A stretch of 64,000 nucleotides of DNA, taken from assembly GCF_037975245.1 (NCBI RefSeq), contig NC_092569.1, positions 37,370,814 through 37,434,813 of the forward strand, in the 5' to 3' direction. The stretch is from Apostichopus japonicus. Its lineage: Eukaryota > Echinodermata > Holothuroidea > Aspidochirotida > Stichopodidae. Below, one piece after another: positions 33,500-47,546 of this stretch. The notes beneath the pieces were generated by a model that saw nothing but the letters and a program-made list of their open reading frames with translations, searched no databases and had not been told where the DNA came from. Position 1 is the first letter of the stretch. Each line of letters begins with the position of its first letter. The position numbers and the translations under genes are program-made.

Positions 33500-33872
33500 C
33501 TATCGAAAAAAGACCTTTATATAGTGACAAATATAGTGAATTCGAGGAATTAGGTCGAACCTAATATTCAATAGGCACGCAATAGTTGCGTGCCCTCCCC
33601 CTCCCCCTCCCCGTTCCCCTCCCCCTCCCCTCCCCTTCCTATACCCACCCGTTTCCCTCTCCCACCCCTCCCTCAACTCATTCCCCTCCCACACCTCCCA
33701 CTCCCTGTCACTACCACACCCCTCCCAACGCTACTCTACCACGATCCTTACCCACAACTTCATCACGCACGATCCCCCACCACCAGACCATGGCATGGTG
33801 AATGATTTATACCGTATATTCAAAATGTTGGGACAATGTATTTATGAATTATTGGAAAATGGATTTGCGTAC

Positions 33873-34499
33873 CTCGATCGCTTCCGCGACACACTTTTGT
33901 CCCCGATTCACCACAAATTCAGCCAAGTCGGTTTTCCCCTCTCGTTTCTGCATTTCGGCCAAAGCCAGCAGTTCTGTCCGGGTCTTTATGTTCCGCTGAA
34001 CCACCATCTGGGACACATCGAACGCGCTAAGCCGTTTGCGCTTTTTTAGTGGCGCACGTGCTGATCGTTCCCCCGATGCCTGGAGGACCCTAGAGGTACT
34101 GGCCGATGTTGTAGCTGGTGGGCTGGCCCCCAGGTCCGGGTGACCTGGGCTTTGCAGGACGCCAGCGTCCTCTTTAACAACGTACTGCCATGCCGTGTAG
34201 TAATTAGCATGGGTTGAAGAGAAATGCACCACAATTCCATGCTGGTTTTCTAACAGACTCTTAACTCTTAACCATCGACGTGGCCGATCAAGCTTTACCG
34301 CTATGTGATAGTGTTTGCCGCCATCTTGATGGGTTTCTTGACAACATACCCATTGGATGATATGTGCCCCTACCGACTCGAACGAACTTCGTACCTGTTC
34401 TGCGAAATTTTCACGCGAAGCACATAGAGTTTCATCGGCTTGGCTATATGTTATCAAATATACCATCCGAACTTGACGTACTCCTAATGTATCAGCCAT
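33873..34499 (-). CDS. Rep 5' exon, HUH endonuclease (unit 7)
   Basis: ATG at 34499-34497. Intact. Confidence 0.85.
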
Positions 34500-35051
34500 G
34501 ATGTTGGATAATACCTGCAATACTGAAATCTCCCGGTCCTATGTTATGAATTCTATATTAGCCTATATCTATGCATATATATGTGTGTATATAGGACTTG
34601 CTGATATCATGTGGTGATCTTTATATGTCTGGTTGCATTTACACATGACGTGTTCATCTGTCTAATAGCTAACAATTGGCCCTGAATCTCATTTACCAAA
34701 TTTGGGTATTTACTGACGTGTTATACTGTCAGTGGCTGGATTATAGGTTTGAAGGTGTAAGATCTTCCTGTTGTGATGAAACGGCTGATGATGCAAGCTT
34801 ATAAAATCATTCTATGAACCCTTTCCCTGGGTGGGTATTGCGACTGTCAGATGTTCTCTCACGCAGTCACGTGGTGTTGATCTACGTAGATATACGTACC
34901 GTACTGTTTCTCTATATATGTACAATCCGAGTTTATCGAGTCGAGTGCGCCCTCCAACGTATGCTATGCACATGCGCATATGCACATGCGCCTACAATCA
35001 TCTGGGCTGTTAACTAATACTGATCGAAATTATATATATATATATATATAT

Positions 35052-35091
<40 letters not shown>

Positions 35092-35186
35092 TATATATAC
35101 TATATATACTATATAACAATGTACTATTCCTACAATGTCTAATGCCCAGTAGTAAATCCTTATGGTCCTATACTTATACACAGGCT

Positions 35187-35357
35187 TTCAGACAATCTTC
35201 GACAAAAATAGATGGGACACCCCACTCCCCGTATCAATGTTGCAGTTTCTGAGCGCTTTTGGCTACAACATTGAACGGGGGGAAGGGGGTGCGCTTAAGC
35301 CAATATCGCTCGTTGTTGCTCATACTGTCCTATCATTTTTGTCGAAGATTGTCTGAA
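35187..35357. mobile_element. MITE-like insert, 171 bp, unit 7
   Basis: Intact inverted ends. Confidence 0.75.
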
Positions 35358-36154
35358 TGGCTGTACAACGGTTCATTGGGGTATATATCGAGGTCTAAGC
35401 TGCCCCAAGCGTTGCGCGATAGCAATAGTTGTTAATATTTCCTCGTAAAATTATTATAAGTTGCAATTGCTGATTAATTCGAGGAATTAGGTCGAACCTC
35501 ATATTCAATAGGCACGCATCTTTCAGCGAATAAAGCGAATAATTTCACAAGAAAAACATAATATTTTCGATCCGTTTCTTTCATTTATTTCGTATGTATC
35601 TTATACTGGTTTCTTACTGATGTTTCACATTATATGTCCTAATATATATACATATTACACTTAATTCCGTGTGAGAGGAAAATAGTAAATAGATGATAGC
35701 ATGATTTTAACATAAATTCTTGAGTTTTTCTTTATAAACTCTCAGGATAAGAAAGAAGAATAATGTTAATTAGTGTCCGGTGTAAATGTTATTGTTGGGT
35801 GTGGGCTGGGTGGGTTGGGGGGGGGGGCGCTTTAGGCAAGTAGGGTTTCACAATTTCAATGTGCTGCAATACAATAGCCCCAGAAAATTATGTCAGAAAG
35901 TTTAAGTGTATATATAGGTTGCCAGGGCAACCCTGGGCAGGAAGCAACTTGTGGATGTACAATGACGGATTTCTAAATTGAGGTGTCAATACTATTGTTT
36001 AGCTTCTAAACAACGGAAAGCCGCCCATTGTATGATGCATGTAAGCCTTTAATACATCGGTTAGTGGTGTAATAATTCTCCAAAGTGTTAGTTTATAGAC
36101 ATATAGCCTCATTGCTACACACGAAACATCTACAACAACGACACCATTTCAAAA

Positions 36155-37262
36155 ATGGCTTCTTATTCTCTCATTTCACCGGAGAGTAAGGCATATGCGC
36201 GCCTATTGCGCGAAAGAGAAAACCTTTCAGTTCGTCAAGTTGCCAAGTTAACAGGAATTTCGAAGAGTTCGGTATCAAGGATTTGCAGTAAACGTTTATT
36301 GTGGGGCGAGGCTCTACCAAGTACTCATGGAGAGGGACCGGTTCGAAAGAGGGGGCGGCCACCCAAGTTGAGCGTTCGTCAAAAGCGTGCTATTTTGAAG
36401 GAACTTAGAAAAACAAGGAGTGAGGGACAGTTTTCTGTGAGAACTCTCAGGACAAAATGTGAGTTACATACAGTGTCGGAGAGAACAATATCTCGATTTC
36501 TCAACAAGAGTGGTTATAAGTACTATCAAGCCAGAAAGAAGGGTCTCCTATTTCCCAAGGACCTGCATCAACGCTGGAAATTCGCCAGAGGAATTAAACG
36601 GTCTCGAGGTGAGGCATTCTGGACTAAAGATATATCTTTTTATTTTGATGCCACCGCATTTAATTATAAGAGCCACCCACGACAGCACGCAAACACTTTA
36701 AGTGGGCGTGTTTGGCGTAAGAAAAGTGAGGGATTATCATTCGGTTGCACGGCCAAAGGGAGTAAGGTCGGGAGTGGCGGAAAAGTTGTAAGGGTGTATG
36801 CCGCCATCTCATATGGAAACGGCGTGGTGTTGGCTAAACCATACCGCAAGTTAACTGGGAAGCGTTTTTTCGAAATTTATGAAAAAGGAATTCCCGGCAG
36901 TCTTCCAAAAATGTGAAGCAACCCATAACACTCCACGGATTTTTCTTCAAGATGGCGACCCTTCTCAGAACTCAAAGAAAGCTATCAAAACACTAAGTCG
37001 CATGGATGCAACCATTTTTAAGATCCCTCCTAGGAGCCCCGACTTAAATCCAATAGAAAATATCTTCAAACTTTTGGGGGATAAACTGAAGTACGATGCC
37101 ATCGAGAACAATATTGAATTTGAGACATTTCGAGCTTTCAGAAGTCGAGTTGTTACAACTCTCCTCCAGATGCCGCGTGCTATCATTGACAAAACAATCG
37201 CTTCAATGGGTAAACGAATTGATGAAATTATTCGAAGAAAAGGAGAGAGACTGAAATATTAG
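36155..37262 (+). pseudogene. DD34E transposase with +1 frameshift (unit 7)
   Basis: A run of five T is six long here (36865-36870). The frame leaves the family sequence after about residue 238 and stops at 36916, giving 253 aa. This product keeps the DNA-binding domains and the first catalytic Asp but lacks D266 and E301. A separate frame at 36879-37262 encodes the remaining C-terminal 127 residues. Either this copy is truly broken or the extra T is a homopolymer error in the assembly. Confidence 0.85.
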
Positions 37263-38045
37263 TATTTTGGCTGTAATGCGCTATCCATGCTATGCTTTTA
37301 TATTATGATCTGCCACATGAGGGCGGTAATCTCCCGAACTGATGGTGAACATTGTACGATTTACCAACGATGGACCCCATGTTTTTCCCAAATTTCAGCT
37401 CCAGAATACCAATATTCCGAGTTTGGAGCACACTCAGTTACAGTTCAAGTTTCTTTAAATCATCACGTTCGTGAAAATTGGACAAACATATACATAATCG
37501 CCGATATACGAACGGTTAACCATTTATTGACGATAAAAGGCTTTGGTTAACTTGATGCTTTTAGACTATTTCAACGGTTGACCATCCATCCACATTGACA
37601 TACTGTGTAGGTCAATGGTATACCGTGCTCGGGTCAAGTGTGTATCGTGGCGGTCTTTCACTAGGATGTCAGTCGATGTCAGTCGAACCTAATATTCAAT
37701 AGGCACGCAATAGTTGTTAATATTTCCTCGTAAAATTATTATAAGTCGCAATTGCTGATTAATTCGAGGAATTAGGTCGAACCTCATATTCAATAGGCAC
37801 GCATCTTTCAGCGAATAAAGCGAATAATTTCACCAGAAAAAACATAATATTTTCGATTCGTTCTTTCCTTTATTTCGTATGTATCTTATACTGGTTTCTT
37901 ACTGATGTATCACATTATATGTCCTAATATATATACATATTACCCTTACTTCCGTGTGAGAGGAAATTAGTAATAAATGATAGCATGATTTTAACAGAAA
38001 TTCTCGAGTTTTTCTTTATAAACTCTCAGTTTAGTGACGGTGGAA

Positions 38046-38461
38046 CCCCCTCCCCTCCCCTCCCCTCCCCTCCCCTCCCCTCCCCTCCCCTCCCCTCCCC
38101 TCCCCTCCCCTCCCCTCCCCTCCCCTCCCCTCCCCTCCCCTCCCCTCCCCTCCCCTCCCCTCCCCTCCCCTTCCCCCTCCGTTCCCCCTCCTTTCCCCTC
38201 CCCTCCTCTCCGTTCCCCCTCCGTTCCCCTCCCCTCCCCCTCCGTCCCCCTCCCCTCCGTTCCCCCTCCGTTCCCCCTCCGTTCCCCCTCCGTTCCCCTC
38301 CCCTCCCCCTCCCCTCCGTTCCCCCTCCGTTCCCCTCCCCTCCCCTCCCCATTCCCCTCTCCCCCTCCCCTTCCTATCCCCACCCCTTTCCCTCTCCCAC
38401 CCCTCCCTCAACTCATTCCCCTCCCACACCTCCCACTCCCTGTCACTACCACACCCCTCCC
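38046..38461. repeat. C-rich tract, 416 bp, unit 8
   Basis: Same length as unit 3, and the overlapping low-complexity frames are identical to those of unit 3. Confidence 0.95.
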
Positions 38462-38517
38462 AACGCTACTCGACGACGTAGTTTGAATAATAGTGTAACC
38501 AAATATGGAGGGTTGGA

Positions 38518-39189
38518 TTAAGTTAGAATAAACTTGGCAAAACATGGTCCACATGGGGGGACATCAACCTGTTCGTTGGCTTGGATTTGCGAGCGGAAGG
38601 TAAAATATCGCCATCGAACCGTCATCATCTCCGTTTCTCTTTCTTCAATTTGGCCCCCCTTTATGTATATCAGTGGATTCTTGCCAGTTGCGAACACTGG
38701 TGTTGAACCACTAAGGACAAAATCTTGCGAGAAGTGTGTTTTTGGAGCGGGTAGATGTACCATTTGACCTTCTAATAGAAGCAGGAGGTCATGCCACGGC
38801 ATAATCTGCGGACTCCATCTGAAGTCATTTAGGAAAATGACTTCAGCTTTCTCAGCACCAACCCATGCGAAGCTCGTTGAAGCGGGATTGGAAAAGACTT
38901 TGAAGATTTGGGTCAGAGGCGCCAGAATAAACGTTTTGCCGCAATTCGCGGGACCAGTTATAAAGATGTTCCGGTATTTACCCCGGCCCTTCTCGAGGAC
39001 GTCGACAACAGCTCGTTTAAATGTACCGGCGGGAATATCATTCCGGCGCAGAATGTCTTCCGCGATTGTGGACCATAGCCCGTTGCAGCCAGGTACACAG
39101 GGTTGACCTTTAAAGGAGTCCAAGATTTCCGGACGAGATTTCTTTCCTCGCTCCAGCTTACTCTCGGCGTCGTGTAGTTCCCACGCGAC
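38518..39189 (-). CDS. Rep 3' exon, SF3 helicase (unit 8)
   Basis: Intact and identical in translation. Acceptor AG at 39191-39190. Confidence 0.85.
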   Translation of the reverse strand, partial: VAWELHDAESKLERGKKSRPEILDSFKGQPCVPGCNGLWSTIAEDILRRNDIPAGTFKRAVVDVLEKGRGKYRNIFITGPANCGKTFILAPLTQIFKVFSNPASTSFAWVGAEKAEVIFLNDFRWSPQIMPWHDLLLLLEGQMVHLPAPKTHFSQDFVLSGSTPVFATGKNPLIYIKGGQIEERETEMMTVRWRYFTFRSQIQANEQVDVPPCGPCFAKFILT

Positions 39190-39562
39190 CTATCGAAAAA
39201 AGACCTTTATATAGTGACAAATATAGTGAATTCGAGGAATTAGGTCGAACCTAATATTCAATAGGCACGCAATAGTTGCGTGCCCTCCCCCTCCCCCTCC
39301 CCGTTCCCCTCCCCCTCCCCTCCCCTTCCTATACCCACCCGTTTCCCTCTCCCACCCCTCCCTCAACTCATTCCCCTCCCACACCTCCCACTCCCTGTCA
39401 CTACCACACCCCTCCCAACGCTACTCTACCACGATCCTTACCCACAACTTCATCACGCACGATCCCCCACCACCAGACCATGGCATGGTGAATGATTTAT
39501 ACCGTATATTCAAAATGTTGGGACAATGTATTTATGAATTATTGGAAAATGGATTTGCGTAC

Positions 39563-40189
39563 CTCGATCGCTTCCGCGACACACTTTTGTCCCCGATTCA
39601 CCACAAATTCAGCCAAGTCGGTTTTCCCCTCTCGTTTCTGCATTTCGGCCAAAGCCAGCAGTTCTGTCCGGGTCTTTATGTTCCGCTGAACCACCATCTG
39701 GGACACATCGAACGCGCTAAGCCGTTTGCGCTTTTTTAGTGGCGCACGTGCTGATCGTTCCCCCGATGCCTGGAGGACCCTAGAGGTACTGGCCGATGTT
39801 GTAGCTGGTGGGCTGGCCCCCAGGTCCGGGTGACCTGGGCTTTGCAGGACGCCAGCGTCCTCTTTAACAACGTACTGCCATGCCGTGTAGTAATTAGCAT
39901 GGGTTGAAGAGAAATGCACCACAATTCCATGCTGGTTTTCTAACAGACTCTTAACTCTTAACCATCGACGTGGCCGATCAAGCTTTACCGCTATGTGATA
40001 GTGTTTGCCGCCATCTTGATGGGTTTCTTGACAACATACCCATTGGATGATATGTGCCCCTACCGACTCGAACGAACTTCGTACCTGTTCTGCGAAATTT
40101 TCACGCGAAGCACATAGAGTTTCATCGGCTTGGCTATATGTTATCAAATATACCATCCGAACTTGACGTACTCCTAATGTATCAGCCAT
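39563..40189 (-). CDS. Rep 5' exon, HUH endonuclease (unit 8)
   Basis: ATG at 40189-40187. Intact. Confidence 0.85.
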
Positions 40190-40716
40190 GATGTTGGATA
40201 ATACCTGCAATACTGAAATCTCCCGGTCCTATGTTATGAATTCTATATTAGCCTATATCTATGCATATATATGTGTGTATATAGGACTTGCTGATATCAT
40301 GTGGTGATCTTTATATGTCTGGTTGCATTTACACATGACGTGTTCATCTGTCTAATAGCTAACAATTGGCCCTGAATCTCATTTACCAAATTTGGGTATT
40401 TACTGACGTGTTATACTGTCAGTGGCTGGATTATAGGTTTGAAGGTGTAAGATCTTCCTGTTGTGATGAAACGGCTGATGATGCAAGCTTATAAAATCAT
40501 TCTATGAACCCTTTCCCTGGGTGGGTATTGCGACTGTCAGATGTTCTCTCACGCAGTCACGTGGTGTTGATCTACGTAGATATACGTACCGTACTGTTTC
40601 TCTATATATGTACAATCCGAGTTTATCGAGTCGAGTGCGCCCTCCAACGTATGCTATGCACATGCGCATATGCACATGCGCCTACAATCATCTGGGCTGT
40701 TAACTAATACTGATCG

Positions 40717-40783
<67 letters not shown>

Positions 40784-40878
40784 TATATATACTATATATA
40801 CTATATAACAATGTACTATTCCTACAATGTCTAATGCCCAGTAGTAAATCCTTATGGTCCTATACTTATACACAGGCT

Positions 40879-41051
40879 TTCAGACAATCTTCGACAAAAA
40901 TAGATGGGACACACCCCACTCCCCGTATCAATGTTGCAGTTTCTGAGCGCTTTTGGCTACAACATTGAACGGGGGGAAGGGGGTGCGCTTAAGCCAATAT
41001 CGCTCGTTGTTGCTCATACTGTCCTATCATTTTTGTCGAAGATTGTCTGAA
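40879..41051. mobile_element. MITE-like insert, 173 bp, unit 8
   Basis: It has an extra AC in the interior (GGGACACACCCC instead of GGGACACCCC, about 40908-40919). The ends are intact. Confidence 0.75.
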
Positions 41052-41848
41052 TGGCTGTACAACGGTTCATTGGGGTATATATCGAGGTCTAAGCTGCCCC
41101 AAGCGTTGCGCGATAGCAATAGTTGTTAATATTTCCTCGTAAAATTATTATAAGTTGCAATTGCTGATTAATTCGAGGAATTAGGTCGAACCTCATATTC
41201 AATAGGCACGCATCTTTCAGCGAATAAAGCGAATAATTTCACAAGAAAAACATAATATTTTCGATCCGTTTCTTTCATTTATTTCGTATGTATCTTATAC
41301 TGGTTTCTTACTGATGTTTCACATTATATGTCCTAATATATATACATATTACACTTAATTCCGTGTGAGAGGAAAATAGTAAATAGATGATAGCATGATT
41401 TTAACATAAATTCTTGAGTTTTTCTTTATAAACTCTCAGGATAAGAAAGAAGAATAATGTTAATTAGTGTCCGGTGTAAATGTTATTGTTGGGTGTGGGC
41501 TGGGTGGGTTGGGGGGGGGGGCGCTTTAGGCAAGTAGGGTTTCACAATTTCAATGTGCTGCAATACAATAGCCCCAGAAAATTATGTCAGAAAGTTTAAG
41601 TGTATATATAGGTTGCCAGGGCAACCCTGGGCAGGAAGCAACTTGTGGATGTACAATGACGGATTTCTAAATTGAGGTGTCAATACTATTGTTTAGCTTC
41701 TAAACAACGGAAAGCCGCCCATTGTATGATGCATGTAAGCCTTTAATACATCGGTTAGTGGTGTAATAATTCTCCAAAGTGTTAGTTTATAGACATATAG
41801 CCTCATTGCTACACACGAAACATCTACAACAACGACACCATTTCAAAA

Positions 41849-42955
41849 ATGGCTTCTTATTCTCTCATTTCACCGGAGAGTAAGGCATATGCGCGCCTAT
41901 TGCGCGAAAGAGAAAACCTTTCAGTTCGTCAAGTTGCCAAGTTAACAGGAATTTCGAAGAGTTCGGTATCAAGGATTTGCAGTAAACGTTTATTGTGGGG
42001 CGAGGCTCTACCAAGTACTCATGGAGAGGGACCGGTTCGAAAGAGGGGGCGGCCACCCAAGTTGAGCGTTCGTCAAAAGCGTGCTATTTTGAAGGAACTT
42101 AGAAAAACAAGGAGTGAGGGACAGTTTTCTGTGAGAACTCTCAGGACAAAATGTGAGTTACATACAGTGTCGGAGAGAACAATATCTCGATTTCTCAACA
42201 AGAGTGGTTATAAGTACTATCAAGCCAGAAAGAAGGGTCTCCTATTTCCCAAGGACCTGCATCAACGCTGGAAATTCGCCAGAGGAATTAAACGGTCTCG
42301 AGGTGAGGCATTCTGGACTAAAGATATATCTTTTTATTTTGATGCCACCGCATTTAATTATAAGAGCCACCCACGACAGCACGCAAACACTTTAAGTGGG
42401 CGTGTTTGGCGTAAGAAAAGTGAGGGATTATCATTCGGTTGCACGGCCAAAGGGAGTAAGGTCGGGAGTGGCGGAAAAGTTGTAAGGGTGTATGCCGCCA
42501 TCTCATATGGAAACGGCGTGGTGTTGGCTAAACCATACCGCAAGTTAACTGGGAAGCGTTTTTCGAAATTTATGAAAAAGGAATTCCCGGCAGTCTTCCA
42601 AAAATGTGAAGCAACCCATAACACTCCACGGATTTTTCTTCAAGATGGCGACCCTTCTCAGAACTCAAAGAAAGCTATCAAAACACTAAGTCGCATGGAT
42701 GCAACCATTTTTAAGATCCCTCCTAGGAGCCCCGACTTAAATCCAATAGAAAATATCTTCAAACTTTTGGGGGATAAACTGAAGTACGATGCCATCGAGA
42801 ACAATATTGAATTTGAGACATTTCGAGCTTTCAGAAGTCGAGTTGTTACAACTCTCCTCCAGATGCCGCGTGCTATCATTGACAAAACAATCGCTTCAAT
42901 GGGTAAACGAATTGATGAAATTATTCGAAGAAAAGGAGAGAGACTGAAATATTAG
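41849..42955 (+). CDS. DD34E transposase (unit 8)
   Basis: Full length, 368 aa, unchanged. It is the neighbour of the broken copy in unit 7. Confidence 0.92.
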   Translation: MASYSLISPESKAYARLLRERENLSVRQVAKLTGISKSSVSRICSKRLLWGEALPSTHGEGPVRKRGRPPKLSVRQKRAILKELRKTRSEGQFSVRTLRTKCELHTVSERTISRFLNKSGYKYYQARKKGLLFPKDLHQRWKFARGIKRSRGEAFWTKDISFYFDATAFNYKSHPRQHANTLSGRVWRKKSEGLSFGCTAKGSKVGSGGKVVRVYAAISYGNGVVLAKPYRKLTGKRFSKFMKKEFPAVFQKCEATHNTPRIFLQDGDPSQNSKKAIKTLSRMDATIFKIPPRSPDLNPIENIFKLLGDKLKYDAIENNIEFETFRAFRSRVVTTLLQMPRAIIDKTIASMGKRIDEIIRRKGERLKY

Positions 42956-43738
42956 TATTTTGGCTGTAATGCGCTATCCATGCTATGCTTTTATATTATG
43001 ATCTGCCACATGAGGGCGGTAATCTCCCGAACTGATGGTGAACATTGTACGATTTACCAACGATGGACCCCATGTTTTTCCCAAATTTCAGCTCCAGAAT
43101 ACCAATATTCCGAGTTTGGAGCACACTCAGTTACAGTTCAAGTTTCTTTAAATCATCACGTTCGTGAAAATTGGACAAACATATACATAATCGCCGATAT
43201 ACGAACGGTTAACCATTTATTGACGATAAAAGGCTTTGGTTAACTTGATGCTTTTAGACTATTTCAACGGTTGACCATCCATCCACATTGACATACTGTG
43301 TAGGTCAATGGTATACCGTGCTCGGGTCAAGTGTGTATCGTGGCGGTCTTTCACTAGGATGTCAGTCGATGTCAGTCGAACCTAATATTCAATAGGCACG
43401 CAATAGTTGTTAATATTTCCTCGTAAAATTATTATAAGTCGCAATTGCTGATTAATTCGAGGAATTAGGTCGAACCTCATATTCAATAGGCACGCATCTT
43501 TCAGCGAATAAAGCGAATAATTTCACCAGAAAAAACATAATATTTTCGATTCGTTCTTTCCTTTATTTCGTATGTATCTTATACTGGTTTCTTACTGATG
43601 TATCACATTATATGTCCTAATATATATACATATTACCCTTACTTCCGTGTGAGAGGAAATTAGTAATAAATGATAGCATGATTTTAACAGAAATTCTCGA
43701 GTTTTTCTTTATAAACTCTCAGTTTAGTGACGGTGGAA

Positions 43739-44164
43739 CCCCCTCCCCTCCCCTCCCCTCCCCTCCCCTCCCCTCCCCTCCCCTCCCCTCCCCTCCCCTC
43801 CCCTCCCCTCCCCTCCCCTCCCCTCCCCTCCCCTCCCCTCCCCTCCCCTCCCCTCCCCTCCCCTCCCCTCCCCTTCCCCCTCCGTTCCCCCTCCTTTCCC
43901 CTCCCCTCCTCTCCGTTCCCCCTCCGTTCCCCTCCCCTCCCCCTCCGTCCCCCTCCCCTCCGTTCCCCCTCCGTTCCCCCTCCGTTCCCCCTCCGTTCCC
44001 CTCCCCTCCCCCTCCCCTCCGTTCCCCCTCCGTTCCCCTCCCCTCCCCTCCCCATTCCCCTCTCCCCCTCCCCTTCCTATCCCCACCCCTTTCCCTCTCC
44101 CACCCCTCCCTCAACTCATTCCCCTCCCACACCTCCCACTCCCTGTCACTACCACACCCCTCCC
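43739..44164. repeat. C-rich tract, 426 bp, unit 9
   Basis: Equal in length to unit 5. Confidence 0.95.
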
Positions 44165-44220
44165 AACGCTACTCGACGACGTAGTTTGAATAATAGTGTA
44201 ACCAAATATGGAGGGTTGGA

Positions 44221-44892
44221 TTAAGTTAGAATAAACTTGGCAAAACATGGTCCACATGGGGGGACATCAACCTGTTCGTTGGCTTGGATTTGCGAGCGGA
44301 AGGTAAAATATCGCCATCGAACCGTCATCATCTCCGTTTCTCTTTCTTCAATTTGGCCCCCCTTTATGTATATCAGTGGATTCTTGCCAGTTGCGAACAC
44401 TGGTGTTGAACCACTAAGGACAAAATCTTGCGAGAAGTGTGTTTTTGGAGCGGGTAGATGTACCATTTGACCTTCTAATAGAAGCAGGAGGTCATGCCAC
44501 GGCATAATCTGCGGACTCCATCTGAAGTCATTTAGGAAAATGACTTCAGCTTTCTCAGCACCAACCCATGCGAAGCTCGTTGAAGCGGGATTGGAAAAGA
44601 CTTTGAAGATTTGGGTCAGAGGCGCCAGAATAAACGTTTTGCCGCAATTCGCGGGACCAGTTATAAAGATGTTCCGGTATTTACCCCGGCCCTTCTCGAG
44701 GACGTCGACAACAGCTCGTTTAAATGTACCGGCGGGAATATCATTCCGGCGCAGAATGTCTTCCGCGATTGTGGACCATAGCCCGTTGCAGCCAGGTACA
44801 CAGGGTTGACCTTTAAAGGAGTCCAAGATTTCCGGACGAGATTTCTTTCCTCGCTCCAGCTTACTCTCGGCGTCGTGTAGTTCCCACGCGAC
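44221..44892 (-). CDS. Rep 3' exon, SF3 helicase (unit 9)
   Basis: Intact and identical in translation. Acceptor AG at 44894-44893. Confidence 0.85.
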   Translation of the reverse strand, partial: VAWELHDAESKLERGKKSRPEILDSFKGQPCVPGCNGLWSTIAEDILRRNDIPAGTFKRAVVDVLEKGRGKYRNIFITGPANCGKTFILAPLTQIFKVFSNPASTSFAWVGAEKAEVIFLNDFRWSPQIMPWHDLLLLLEGQMVHLPAPKTHFSQDFVLSGSTPVFATGKNPLIYIKGGQIEERETEMMTVRWRYFTFRSQIQANEQVDVPPCGPCFAKFILT

Positions 44893-45265
44893 CTATCGAA
44901 AAAAGACCTTTATATAGTGACAAATATAGTGAATTCGAGGAATTAGGTCGAACCTAATATTCAATAGGCACGCAATAGTTGCGTGCCCTCCCCCTCCCCC
45001 TCCCCGTTCCCCTCCCCCTCCCCTCCCCTTCCTATACCCACCCGTTTCCCTCTCCCACCCCTCCCTCAACTCATTCCCCTCCCACACCTCCCACTCCCTG
45101 TCACTACCACACCCCTCCCAACGCTACTCTACCACGATCCTTACCCACAACTTCATCACGCACGATCCCCCACCACCAGACCATGGCATGGTGAATGATT
45201 TATACCGTATATTCAAAATGTTGGGACAATGTATTTATGAATTATTGGAAAATGGATTTGCGTAC

Positions 45266-45892
45266 CTCGATCGCTTCCGCGACACACTTTTGTCCCCGAT
45301 TCACCACAAATTCAGCCAAGTCGGTTTTCCCCTCTCGTTTCTGCATTTCGGCCAAAGCCAGCAGTTCTGTCCGGGTCTTTATGTTCCGCTGAACCACCAT
45401 CTGGGACACATCGAACGCGCTAAGCCGTTTGCGCTTTTTTAGTGGCGCACGTGCTGATCGTTCCCCCGATGCCTGGAGGACCCTAGAGGTACTGGCCGAT
45501 GTTGTAGCTGGTGGGCTGGCCCCCAGGTCCGGGTGACCTGGGCTTTGCAGGACGCCAGCGTCCTCTTTAACAACGTACTGCCATGCCGTGTAGTAATTAG
45601 CATGGGTTGAAGAGAAATGCACCACAATTCCATGCTGGTTTTCTAACAGACTCTTAACTCTTAACCATCGACGTGGCCGATCAAGCTTTACCGCTATGTG
45701 ATAGTGTTTGCCGCCATCTTGATGGGTTTCTTGACAACATACCCATTGGATGATATGTGCCCCTACCGACTCGAACGAACTTCGTACCTGTTCTGCGAAA
45801 TTTTCACGCGAAGCACATAGAGTTTCATCGGCTTGGCTATATGTTATCAAATATACCATCCGAACTTGACGTACTCCTAATGTATCAGCCAT
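45266..45892 (-). CDS. Rep 5' exon, HUH endonuclease (unit 9)
   Basis: ATG at 45892-45890. Intact. Confidence 0.85.
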
Positions 45893-46419
45893 GATGTTGG
45901 ATAATACCTGCAATACTGAAATCTCCCGGTCCTATGTTATGAATTCTATATTAGCCTATATCTATGCATATATATGTGTGTATATAGGACTTGCTGATAT
46001 CATGTGGTGATCTTTATATGTCTGGTTGCATTTACACATGACGTGTTCATCTGTCTAATAGCTAACAATTGGCCCTGAATCTCATTTACCAAATTTGGGT
46101 ATTTACTGACGTGTTATACTGTCAGTGGCTGGATTATAGGTTTGAAGGTGTAAGATCTTCCTGTTGTGATGAAACGGCTGATGATGCAAGCTTATAAAAT
46201 CATTCTATGAACCCTTTCCCTGGGTGGGTATTGCGACTGTCAGATGTTCTCTCACGCAGTCACGTGGTGTTGATCTACGTAGATATACGTACCGTACTGT
46301 TTCTCTATATATGTACAATCCGAGTTTATCGAGTCGAGTGCGCCCTCCAACGTATGCTATGCACATGCGCATATGCACATGCGCCTACAATCATCTGGGC
46401 TGTTAACTAATACTGATCG

Positions 46420-46483
<64 letters not shown>

Positions 46484-46578
46484 TATATATACTATATATA
46501 CTATATAACAATGTACTATTCCTACAATGTCTAATGCCCAGTAGTAAATCCTTATGGTCCTATACTTATACACAGGCT

Positions 46579-46749
46579 TTCAGACAATCTTCGACAAAAA
46601 TAGATGGGACACCCCACTCCCCGTATCAATGTTGCAGTTTCTGAGCGCTTTTGGCTACAACATTGAACGGGGGGAAGGGGGTGCGCTTAAGCCAATATCG
46701 CTCGTTGTTGCTCATACTGTCCTATCATTTTTGTCGAAGATTGTCTGAA
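46579..46749. mobile_element. MITE-like insert, 171 bp, unit 9
   Basis: Intact inverted ends. Confidence 0.75.
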
Positions 46750-47546
46750 TGGCTGTACAACGGTTCATTGGGGTATATATCGAGGTCTAAGCTGCCCCAA
46801 GCGTTGCGCGATAGCAATAGTTGTTAATATTTCCTCGTAAAATTATTATAAGTTGCAATTGCTGATTAATTCGAGGAATTAGGTCGAACCTCATATTCAA
46901 TAGGCACGCATCTTTCAGCGAATAAAGCGAATAATTTCACAAGAAAAACATAATATTTTCGATCCGTTTCTTTCATTTATTTCGTATGTATCTTATACTG
47001 GTTTCTTACTGATGTTTCACATTATATGTCCTAATATATATACATATTACACTTAATTCCGTGTGAGAGGAAAATAGTAAATAGATGATAGCATGATTTT
47101 AACATAAATTCTTGAGTTTTTCTTTATAAACTCTCAGGATAAGAAAGAAGAATAATGTTAATTAGTGTCCGGTGTAAATGTTATTGTTGGGTGTGGGCTG
47201 GGTGGGTTGGGGGGGGGGGCGCTTTAGGCAAGTAGGGTTTCACAATTTCAATGTGCTGCAATACAATAGCCCCAGAAAATTATGTCAGAAAGTTTAAGTG
47301 TATATATAGGTTGCCAGGGCAACCCTGGGCAGGAAGCAACTTGTGGATGTACAATGACGGATTTCTAAATTGAGGTGTCAATACTATTGTTTAGCTTCTA
47401 AACAACGGAAAGCCGCCCATTGTATGATGCATGTAAGCCTTTAATACATCGGTTAGTGGTGTAATAATTCTCCAAAGTGTTAGTTTATAGACATATAGCC
47501 TCATTGCTACACACGAAACATCTACAACAACGACACCATTTCAAAA

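Larger units (their letters stand above)
32249..37681. mobile_element. Unit 7, left end lost, transposase frameshifted
   Basis: The remaining R1 piece is 32249-32333. Intron 33500-33872 with hairpin 33574-33594, (TA)n 35030-35115 with an altered TTATATATTA interruption, R2 35422-35745. It is the only unit with a broken transposase frame. Confidence 0.9.
37682..43374. mobile_element. Unit 8, complete
   Basis: Internal parts: R1 37707-38029, intron 39190-39562 with hairpin 39264-39284, (TA)n 40720-40807 without the usual TTA interruption, R2 41116-41439. Confidence 0.95.
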
